Assembly: GCA_022573485.1 (NCBI GenBank)
Contig: JACZTW010000115.1
Coordinates: 1-10,841, forward strand
Origin: Planctomycetota bacterium
GTDB lineage: Bacteria > Planctomycetota > Phycisphaerae > UBA1845 > CAIVHJ01
DNA: 10,841 nt
Reading direction: 5' to 3'
A program made the translations under genes and the position numbers. This document shows, piece by piece, positions 6,047 to 10,841 of this stretch (position 1 is the first letter of the stretch; each line of letters begins with the position of its first letter). The notes under the pieces are model-generated. The model was given only the letters and a program-made list of their open reading frames with translations. It did not search any database and was not told where the DNA came from.

Positions 6047-7430
6047 TTTGATCATCGTGGACGACGAACAAACCCTCCTGCACTCGCTGCAACTGGAGAT
6101 GAATCGCCTGGGCCACGATTGCCACGCCTTCGAGACCGCAGAGCAGGCCTTGCACCACCTCGAAGAAATGACGCCGGACCTGGCGTTGTTCGATATTCGA
6201 CTGCCTGATATGGACGGCTTGGAACTCATCCGCCGGGTGCGTTCGGAGGGGCAGGAGTTCCCCATCATCGTCATGACGGGCTTCGCCTCGATCTCCAATG
6301 CCGTTTCCGCCATGAAGGAAGGGGCCAGCGATTACATTGAGAAGCCCGTCGATCTCGAGCAAGTTAGGCTGGTGGTCGATCGCACCCTGGAAAACGCGAA
6401 TATCAAAGGTCGGCTTGAACTGCTTGAACGGACGCGCTCCCAAGAGGGTCAAGATAACAATCTCGTAGGCCAGAATGCGGAGTTCATGCGCCTGCTGGAG
6501 GTGGCCCGGCGTGTCGCGGCGCCGGACGTGCAGCGCAGTGCCGACCTACCGACGATCCTGCTGCTGGGCGAAACGGGAACGGGCAAAGATCTCTTTGCGC
6601 GGCTCATTCACCAGCACAGTCCGGTTGCGGATGAACCGTTTATTCATTTGAATTGTGCGGCTCTGCCGCGCGAACTCATCGAGAGCGAATTGTTCGGCTT
6701 TGAGAAAGGCGCTTTCACCGACGCCAAGAGCAGCAAGAAGGGTTTGCTGGAGATTGCAGGCCAAGGAACAGTGTTCCTGGACGAGATTGGTGAATTGCCG
6801 ATCGACCTACAAGCCAAGTTGCTCTCGGCACTGGAAACTCGGCGTTTTCGGCGGATCGGTGGAACCCGTTTGCGTACGCTTGACGCCCGCGTCATTGCTG
6901 CGACCAACAGCGATCTCGCCGCGAAAATCAGGGAGGGATCGTTTCGTGATGATTTGTTCTATCGCTTGAACGTGTTCACAATCTCCCTGCCCTCGCTGCG
7001 TGAACGCGTGGACGACATTGAGTTGCTGGCCCGCCATTTTATGGCCAGGTTTGGACGCAAGTACCGTAAGCGGGTCCCTGAACTCGGCAAACGGGCCTTG
7101 GAACGACTCCAGCATTACCATTGGCCGGGAAATGTACGCGAGTTGTCGCACGTCATGGAAAACGTCACGCTATTGAATGACGGCGGCATCATTCAAGCCC
7201 ATCATCTGGGATTATCGACGGAGAGTTCCAGCGGACCTGCTGGAGCAGCGCCGGCCAAAGCTGATTTCGATATCACCGACCCCAACTGCACGCTGGCCAG
7301 CCTCGAGCGACGGGCCATCGACCAGGCCATCGCCCAGACGGAGGGGAATGTTTCGGAAGCCGCTAAGTTGTTGGGGCTCAGTCGCGGCGCCCTGCGTCGT
7401 CGCCTGGAGCACAAGAACATCGAAGAATAA
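6039..7430 (+). CDS. NtrC-family sigma54-dependent response regulator (REC-AAA+-Fis HTH)
   Basis: This 463-residue activator remodels the sigma54-RNA polymerase closed complex using ATP. The receiver (1-120) keeps all key residues: D8/D9, phosphoacceptor D52, T80 and K102. The AAA+ domain (about 143-370) has Walker A G177-ETGTGK183, Walker B FLDEI (246-250), sensor I around N290, arginine-finger region FRDDLFYR (302-309) and WPGNVREL (362-369). The sigma54-contacting loop reads GAFTDA (224-229) instead of GAFTGA. A Fis-type helix-turn-helix lies at about 419-463 (GNVSEAAKLLGLSRGALRRRL). ATG 6039 is chosen because it begins the receiver strand MANLIIVDDE and overlaps the kinase stop as ATGGCTAA; the frame is open further upstream but only as a shadow of the kinase gene. 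The kinase is the evident partner, and the sigma54-like promoter just downstream is its likely target. Confidence 0.95.
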   Translation: MANLIIVDDEQTLLHSLQLEMNRLGHDCHAFETAEQALHHLEEMTPDLALFDIRLPDMDGLELIRRVRSEGQEFPIIVMTGFASISNAVSAMKEGASDYIEKPVDLEQVRLVVDRTLENANIKGRLELLERTRSQEGQDNNLVGQNAEFMRLLEVARRVAAPDVQRSADLPTILLLGETGTGKDLFARLIHQHSPVADEPFIHLNCAALPRELIESELFGFEKGAFTDAKSSKKGLLEIAGQGTVFLDEIGELPIDLQAKLLSALETRRFRRIGGTRLRTLDARVIAATNSDLAAKIREGSFRDDLFYRLNVFTISLPSLRERVDDIELLARHFMARFGRKYRKRVPELGKRALERLQHYHWPGNVRELSHVMENVTLLNDGGIIQAHHLGLSTESSSGPAGAAPAKADFDITDPNCTLASLERRAIDQAIAQTEGNVSEAAKLLGLSRGALRRRLEHKNIEE

Positions 7431-7443
7431 TGGCCAATAGCGG

Positions 7444-7477
7444 TGGCCTGCTGCGGCCAAATGGCCGGAATCGGCCA
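7444..7477. promoter_or_regulatory. Tandem inverted repeats, candidate enhancer for the sigma54 activator
   Basis: Two copies of TGGCC-N6-GGCCA occur at 7444-7459 and 7462-7477, with starts exactly 18 bp apart; a further TGGCCA lies at 7431-7436. Fis-type HTH activators of the NtrC family bind as dimers to paired palindromes upstream of sigma54 promoters. These repeats lie at about -194 to -161 from the start predicted for the promoter at 7612. Assignment to the neighbouring activator is inference. The same arms could instead fold as RNA hairpins at the 3' end of the activator mRNA, though no T-tract follows. Confidence 0.55.
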
Positions 7478-7591
7478 CAATACCATCTCGTGAAAAGATG
7501 CGATTTGACAGATATGGCGGAAAACCAGAATGCTGTAAGTCGTTGTATATAATTACATTAGACTAACATAATACCACACTGAGGCTGAATC

Positions 7592-7609
7592 CAATCACGC
7601 CCGTGATTG
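7592..7609. promoter_or_regulatory. Palindrome directly upstream of the -24 element
   Basis: CAATCACG-CC-CGTGATTG is a perfect 8-bp inverted repeat with a 2-bp centre, ending 2 bp before the sigma54-like promoter (about -46 to -29). Its position suits a repressor or co-regulator site; the binding protein is unknown. Confidence 0.5.
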
Positions 7610-7611
7610 CC

Positions 7612-7627
7612 TGGCACGCTACTTGTG
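7612..7627 (+). promoter_or_regulatory. Sigma54 (-24/-12) type promoter of the OmpR-family gene
   Basis: TGGCACG-CTAC-TTGTG matches the sigma54 consensus TGGCACG-N4-TTGCW fully in the -24 block. In the -12 block it has GT instead of GC, with the required 10 bp between the GG and GT dinucleotides. Transcription would start near 7638, giving a leader of about 97 nt before ATG 7735. An upstream AT-rich stretch (about 7545-7575) could bend to bring the enhancer to the promoter. A sigma54 activator gene immediately upstream supports the call. Confidence 0.7.
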
Positions 7628-7645
7628 AGTCATATTCCCACAAGT
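7621..7645. promoter_or_regulatory. Inverted repeat over the -12 element and start site
   Basis: ACTTGTG (7621-7627) and CACAAGT (7639-7645) are perfect 7-bp arms separated by 11 bp. They cover about -17 to +8 of the sigma54-like promoter, so a protein bound here would block polymerase. It may explain why the -12 block reads TTGTG rather than TTGCA. Confidence 0.45.
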
Positions 7646-7654
7646 TTGTTCTGC

Positions 7655-7671
7655 TCGCAACCGGTCGCAAC
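7655..7671. promoter_or_regulatory. Direct repeats with 10-bp period in the leader
   Basis: TCGCAAC is repeated exactly at 7655-7661 and 7665-7671, one helical turn apart. OmpR/PhoB-type winged-helix regulators bind tandem direct repeats spaced by about 10-11 bp, so this could be an autoregulatory site for the gene just downstream. That is inference. Confidence 0.4.
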
Positions 7672-7734
7672 AATGAACGCGAGTGAGACAGTTTCTGTAA
7701 AGCAACTCTTCACATAGAGAAGGTAGGCCAAATC

Positions 7735-8493
7735 ATGGTAAGCACGGTTCAGGTCGATCAGGCCGAGATCAGGTCCTCGGATAACGGCAACGGGGTCCGG
7801 CATACTGCCGCGATTGTTTCGGACGTTCCAGCCACAGAGCAAGTGACTCCTTTGTGCCGCCTGTTGGTCAAGGAAGGATTTGCCGTTGATGTTCTCTCGA
7901 CTGAATCCCTGGCAACTCACCCCACGCTTGTGAAGCACTATGACGTCGCGGTTCTTGATTTGATCCGCTTTGATGGGCAGGGGCAACATGCCTGCCGCTG
8001 GTTGCGGGCGCCCAACGAGTATCTTCCCATTATCGTACTGTGCGAAGAAAATACCGTGACCGACCGCATCCTGGGATACGACAACGGCGTAGACGACTTC
8101 ATCGGCAAGCCTTATTCGGCGCGTGAAGTGACAGCTCGTCTCCGATCACTGATGCGCCGGAGCGGCAGCCTGGCGTCGCAGCATGTGCTGCGCTACGATG
8201 ACTTAACCATCGACCTGGCTTCTCGTGTCGCCTATCGAGGCGACCGCTACATCGATCTGTCGCGCCGCGAGTTTGCGCTCTTGGTCTACTTCATGCGCAG
8301 CCCGGAACGTGCGGTGAGTCGCTCGGAATTCCTCAAGAGCGTCTGGGGGAATGCGACAAACCAAGAGAAAAGCAACGTCGTTGACGTGTACATCAACTAT
8401 TTGCGCAACAAGACGGAGCAGGGCGGGCATCACCGCCTGATCCATACCGTCCGCGGCAAAGGCTACATGCTCCACCACAAGCGCCTGGCGTAG
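7735..8493 (+). CDS. OmpR-family response regulator with degenerate receiver and winged-helix DNA-binding domain
   Basis: DNA-binding regulator of 252 residues. After an N-terminal extension of about 23 residues, the receiver (about 24-138) keeps the phosphoacceptor D75 (VLDL) and K125 (GKPY). One residue of the acidic pocket is replaced (VSD: S29-D30 where VED is usual), and the conserved Thr/Ser is C103 (IIVLCEE). The C-terminal OmpR/PhoB winged helix (about 148-250) is canonical: LSRREFALLVYF, VVDVYINYLRNK, LIHTVRGKGYML. GAGAAGG at 7717-7723 is the likely Shine-Dalgarno site. No separate kinase gene accompanies it. Together with the sigma54-type promoter, this suggests that its abundance is controlled by the upstream kinase/activator pair, with phosphorylation possibly altered or dispensable. 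Downstream targets are unknown. Confidence 0.92.
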   Translation: MVSTVQVDQAEIRSSDNGNGVRHTAAIVSDVPATEQVTPLCRLLVKEGFAVDVLSTESLATHPTLVKHYDVAVLDLIRFDGQGQHACRWLRAPNEYLPIIVLCEENTVTDRILGYDNGVDDFIGKPYSAREVTARLRSLMRRSGSLASQHVLRYDDLTIDLASRVAYRGDRYIDLSRREFALLVYFMRSPERAVSRSEFLKSVWGNATNQEKSNVVDVYINYLRNKTEQGGHHRLIHTVRGKGYMLHHKRLA

Positions 8494-8518
8494 CAGCCTT
8501 CTTGGAGCACTGGAAAAT

Positions 8519-8547
8519 CTTGGTGCGGCCTTCGGCTGCAGCCAAAG
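8519..8547 (+). terminator. Hairpin after the OmpR-family gene
   Basis: TGCGGCC-TTC-GGCTGCA (8524-8540) is a 7-bp stem with one G-T pair. It is extended past a bulged G by TTGG/CCAA, and begins about 25 nt after the stop codon. It could terminate or stabilise the transcript; there is no T-run, so confidence is limited. Confidence 0.4.
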
Positions 8548-8570
8548 TAGTCAGTAGGTGGTAGTCTGTA
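8547..8570. repeat. GTAGTC-type intergenic micro-repeat
   Basis: GTAGTCAGTA (8547-8556) and GTAGTCTGTA (8561-8570) are near-identical decamers 14 bp apart, followed by CGAGTAGC. Translating this segment on the - strand gives a spurious peptide (LLVTDYHLLTT) of the kind produced by intergenic repeat DNA, so it marks non-coding sequence. Confidence 0.45.
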
Positions 8571-8679
8571 ACGAGTAGCAAACAACCCGTTGAGGACGGA
8601 TACGGTGCGAAGAGGGATCGCAGGCTTCTACGATGAGAATCAGTGAAGCGCGCGAAGAATCGACCGTTTGCAATATAGG

Positions 8680-8710
8680 CGGGCTGCGGCGCCCCGCTCG
8701 CAGCAGCCCG
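8680..8710. other. GC-rich hairpin in the 570-bp spacer
   Basis: CGGGCTGC (8680-8687) pairs with GCAGCCCG (8703-8710) across a 15-base loop. The spacer 8494-9063 contains this, the hairpin and micro-repeat near its start, and the regulatory elements near its end; I see no credible protein gene in it on either strand. A small RNA is possible but unsupported. Confidence 0.35.
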
Positions 8711-8891
8711 GTGCGTCGAACCCCAAGTCCGTGAACCCCATCCCAGGCCCCCGCTGCCTCTGTCTATTTCCTTCGCGCGACCGATTTCCGGCCGATGAGT
8801 AATGGCTGGACTTCCGCGCCTGCGCTTGACGTAAAAATCACAGCTCCGCAGTTCACATATGATGTGGAACACCAAATGGTTACGCCCACGA

Positions 8892-8929
8892 TTGTGTCAT
8901 TTTGCGGCACACAACGGTCAAAACGGTTA
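8892..8929. promoter_or_regulatory. Inverted and direct repeats upstream of the lipoprotein gene
   Basis: TTGTGT-N11-ACACAA (8892-8914) is an inverted repeat similar to the TTGTG...CACAA element at the sigma54-type promoter. It is followed by direct repeats ACGGTCA (8914-8920) and ACGGTTA (8923-8929), 9 bp apart. They lie 30-70 bp upstream of the predicted -35 and are plausible operator or activator sites. Confidence 0.35.
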
Positions 8930-8960
8930 AGGATTCCCTTGCGGCGGTCGATATGCTAGC

Positions 8961-8988
8961 TTGCCCGACAGTTGCAGGCCATTAGAAT
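8961..8988 (+). promoter_or_regulatory. Sigma70-type promoter of the lipoprotein gene
   Basis: TTGCCC (8961-8966) and TAGAAT (8983-8988) are separated by 16 bp; start expected near 8995, about 69 nt before the start codon. It closely resembles the TTGCCA/TAGAAT promoter at 3167-3195. Confidence 0.5.
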
Positions 8989-9063
8989 CTGTGAAATTGG
9001 ACTGTGTAGTCAACAATGGAAAACGTGCATATAAACTGTCACCATTCCTTCGGAGGAAACGCT

Positions 9064-9768
9064 ATGTATTATGATCGTTGTCTCAAACTGCGTCCGCTTG
9101 CCGCCCTCCTGGTGATTCTTTCGGTGGTCGGCTTGGGCGGGTGTGGCGCGGCGGAAACAGCGGCCGTGTTCTCGGGCGGGGGAGCGACCGACAACCCGCT
9201 GGACGGGGGCGTGCTCAGTGATGATGGGCAGGACTTCAGGCTGTCCACGGATGGGGCCACGCTGTCCCAAGTAGAGATTTCCAGCGGGGCGGAAATAGGA
9301 TTTGATCGCGGGCTGACCGAAGTATCGCAGGTGGCCGCGATCGACCGGATCCTGACCGCCGACGGCAACTCCGCGGAGTATGACGCGCAGCGCCAGACGC
9401 TTACCATCAATGCCAATGTTGCCGGGCAGTCGATTTCTTTTACGACCAACACCGGTGACATCCTCAATGGCGTTTTCGGCAGCACAACTGCACGAGCGAG
9501 CAGTCAGAACAGCACAGATTGTGACACAATTGTGGCTTCGGTCAGCGCCTTCTGCGATTCCTATATCGCAAACGTCGCTGCCGCCGAAGCGGAGATTATC
9601 GCGCTCGCGCTGCAAGTAGCCGAAGAAAGCGGAATTCCGCCTTTGTTCTTCGGGGTCGTCGAGCAACTCATCAAAGACTATTTCAAGGTCGTCGATGACT
9701 TCTGCGACGCCTGGGACGAGCTGACCAGCGGAACGGATCCGACGAATCCGTGCGATGTTGTCGGTTAG
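9064..9768 (+). CDS. Small predicted lipoprotein with four-cysteine C-terminal region
   Basis: The protein has 234 residues. It opens with a basic n-region and hydrophobic helix (about 11-24) ending in LGGC at 24-27, a lipobox expected to be lipidated at C27, placing it at the cell envelope. Residues about 30-140 are Gly/Ser/Thr/Asp-rich and probably beta-structured. The C-terminal part (about 150-234) is helical, with C153 and C164 (CX10C) and C214 and C230 (CX15C), an even number that could form two disulfides. I do not recognise the family. ATG 9064 is preferred over ATG 9016 because GGAGG (9052-9056) lies 7 nt upstream and the signal sequence then begins near the N-terminus. It is a single-gene transcript with its own promoter and a strong terminator. 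Confidence 0.85.
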   Translation: MYYDRCLKLRPLAALLVILSVVGLGGCGAAETAAVFSGGGATDNPLDGGVLSDDGQDFRLSTDGATLSQVEISSGAEIGFDRGLTEVSQVAAIDRILTADGNSAEYDAQRQTLTINANVAGQSISFTTNTGDILNGVFGSTTARASSQNSTDCDTIVASVSAFCDSYIANVAAAEAEIIALALQVAEESGIPPLFFGVVEQLIKDYFKVVDDFCDAWDELTSGTDPTNPCDVVG

Positions 9769-9793
9769 TCTGGCGCTTGATTCGGATTGATCC

Positions 9794-9846
9794 AAGACGG
9801 TTCCTCCGCGGCGCTCGGCGTCAACGGATGAACCGTCTTTCTTTTT
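9794..9846 (+). terminator. Rho-independent terminator of the lipoprotein gene
   Basis: AAGACGGTTC (9794-9803) pairs perfectly over 10 bp with GAACCGTCTT (9830-9839), followed by a T-rich tail TTTCTTTTT. The 26-base loop is long but GC-rich and can fold internally. It begins 25 nt after the stop codon. Confidence 0.8.
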
Positions 9847-9892
9847 GCTCCGCTACGGATTCCCTGGCGCTGTGCAAGGGGCGATGTGTGGG

Positions 9893-9898
9893 TACAAT
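9893..9898 (+). promoter_or_regulatory. Possible -10 element of the kinase-like gene
   Basis: TACAAT matches 5/6 of the -10 consensus and would start transcription near 9905, after the terminator and before GTG 9938. No good -35 is visible, so this is weak support for a separate promoter. Confidence 0.3.
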
Positions 9899-9937
9899 GA
9901 TCGCCGGCAGGCGTCTCAACCCGGCGAGGATCTCGGA

Positions 9938-10841
9938 GTGGCTGCGGTCGTCAGAAAATTCACAATTCCGCCTTCTCTGCAAGATGAACAGACTGCGCGA
10001 TTGAAAGACGCGATTCGTGCTCTGCCCCAAAAGCAGCGCCGTCTCGCAGACTGCGCTCCGGCGGTGGCGGTTGCGAGCAGCGTCGAACTACGCTCCGACG
10101 CCGCGGAAATCACGTACGAGATTGAGGATGCGCGGCCGGTCGCCGAGGTCATTTCGGGTGGTCCGATTGAAACTGGGCAACTCTTGGATTGGGCGGGACA
10201 GTTGTGCGCCGCATTTGCGGCGGCCTACCCTCAGGGTGACTCAGCCCTATTAAGGCATGGTGGCTTGTGCCCGGAAGCCGTGTGGGTCACTTCGGATCAT
10301 CAGCTCCGCGTGTTGGATTTCGGCTTGGCCGAGAGTTTCGCCGCCGCGTCGCAATCCCTGGACGAATCCTGGCTGATGCAGGTGGCGGGCAATGTTGCTC
10401 CCGAAGTGTGGAACACTCCTTCGCGTTTCGGGCAGCAATCGGACATCTTTGCCGTTGGCGTATTGCTCTATGAGTTGGCGACCGGCAAGCACCCTTTCGG
10501 CGCCATCCGCGACGATCCGGAGGACTGCAAGTATCAAATCCTCGTGGAAGTGCCCGTTCCGCCCAGAACCCGTCACCCTTCGCTGGCTGAGTGCGTCTCC
10601 GATGTGATCTACAAAGCCGTTCGCAGCGAACCGGAGAAGCGCTTCTCGACATTCCGGGAGATGCGCGAGGCGCTGGAGGGCTGTGGGCAACAACTGGCGG
10701 CTGACGATCAGGCATCAACCCAGCCCGCAGCAGCGCCCCAGCCGCAAGCGGCGCAACCCACAGCCAAAGAGGCCGCCGCACCCGCCAGCGGGTCTGTAAC
10801 CCCCGTCGCGGAAGACCCCGTGCCGGCAGCCGCTGAAGATC
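9938..10841 (+). CDS. Ser/Thr protein kinase-like protein, probable pseudokinase (3' partial)
   Basis: An open frame runs to the window edge, 301 codons with no stop. It matches the kinase fold from about the C-helix onward: hinge-like VAEVISGGPIETGQLLDWA, catalytic-loop position HGGLCPEA (from H107) instead of HRDLKPxN, LDFGLA with D127, APE at 154-156, SDIFAVGVLLYELATGKHPF (D169) and a C-lobe end YKAVRSEPEKRF. The catalytic Asp, the loop Lys and the Asn are all replaced, and no glycine loop or VAIK strand precedes the visible part, so phosphotransfer is unlikely. A Pro/Ala/Gln-rich linker begins near residue 250 and leaves the window; what follows is unseen. GTG 9938 is favoured by GAGGA (9926-9930) at 7 nt. 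ATG 9884 is in frame but its AAGGGG lies only 2 nt away; it would add 18 residues and no kinase motif. Confidence 0.8.
   Translation, partial: MAAVVRKFTIPPSLQDEQTARLKDAIRALPQKQRRLADCAPAVAVASSVELRSDAAEITYEIEDARPVAEVISGGPIETGQLLDWAGQLCAAFAAAYPQGDSALLRHGGLCPEAVWVTSDHQLRVLDFGLAESFAAASQSLDESWLMQVAGNVAPEVWNTPSRFGQQSDIFAVGVLLYELATGKHPFGAIRDDPEDCKYQILVEVPVPPRTRHPSLAECVSDVIYKAVRSEPEKRFSTFREMREALEGCGQQLAADDQASTQPAAAPQPQAAQPTAKEAAAPASGSVTPVAEDPVPAAAED

Noticed and set aside
5600..6313. 237-codon - strand frame opposite the kinase/activator junction
   Set aside because: It is antisense to two well-supported genes with conserved motifs and is a by-product of their GC-rich codon use.
7505..7553. TTGACA (7505-7510) and TATAAT (7548-7553) as a sigma70 promoter for the OmpR-family gene
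   Set aside because: They are 37 bp apart, far from the required 16-18 bp, and neither has a good partner at proper spacing.
8393..8875. 160-codon - strand frame in the spacer after the OmpR-family gene
   Set aside because: It overlaps the 3' end of that gene and runs through the GTAGTC micro-repeat and hairpins; the translation is repeat-derived and low in recognisable structure.
9016..9063. Upstream ATG for the lipoprotein
   Set aside because: It would place 16 polar residues before the signal peptide; ATG 9064 has a perfectly spaced GGAGG.
1..10841. CRISPR array, transposase, integrase or phage genes
   Set aside because: No regularly spaced long direct repeats and no mobile-element protein were seen; repeats are short intergenic palindromes only.

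Overview
The window looks like a chromosomal stretch from a GC-rich planctomycete or close relative. The evidence is an orphan prepilin-like protein with the H-X9-DG motif typical of that phylum, a Ser/Thr kinase-like gene, a large parallel beta-helix surface protein, and intergenic spacers filled with short palindromic and tandem repeats. This placement is an inference, since no marker gene such as rRNA is present. All protein genes read on the + strand; one tRNA-Val(CAC) reads on the - strand.

Left part (1-4276): the 3' end of a secreted beta-helix/Ig-like protein that starts before the window; a repeat-filled spacer; a TPR-PilZ protein (probable cyclic-di-GMP receptor); tRNA-Val on the opposite strand; and a prepilin-like H-X9-DG protein with a clear sigma70-type promoter and Shine-Dalgarno site.

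Middle (4541-8493): a regulatory block that I regard as the most interesting part. A membrane histidine kinase gene overlaps by 8 nt an NtrC-family sigma54 activator gene (receiver, AAA+, Fis HTH). The next spacer holds two tandem TGGCC-N6-GGCCA inverted repeats that look like an upstream activating sequence. About 150 bp further on is a sigma54-type promoter (TGGCACG-N4-TTGTG) flanked and overlapped by further inverted repeats. It drives an OmpR-family response regulator whose receiver domain has lost one acidic-pocket residue and the conserved Thr/Ser. I infer a cascade: the kinase activates the sigma54 activator, which turns on the OmpR-type regulator, and that regulator may feed back on 10-bp-period direct repeats in its own leader.

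Right part (8494-10841): a spacer of about 570 bp with hairpins and an inverted repeat resembling elements at the sigma54 promoter; a small cysteine-containing lipoprotein with its own promoter and a rho-independent terminator; and the 5' part of a kinase-fold protein that runs off the window. That last protein lacks the catalytic-loop Asp and Lys and the N-terminal ATP-binding strands while keeping DFG and APE, so it reads as a pseudokinase.
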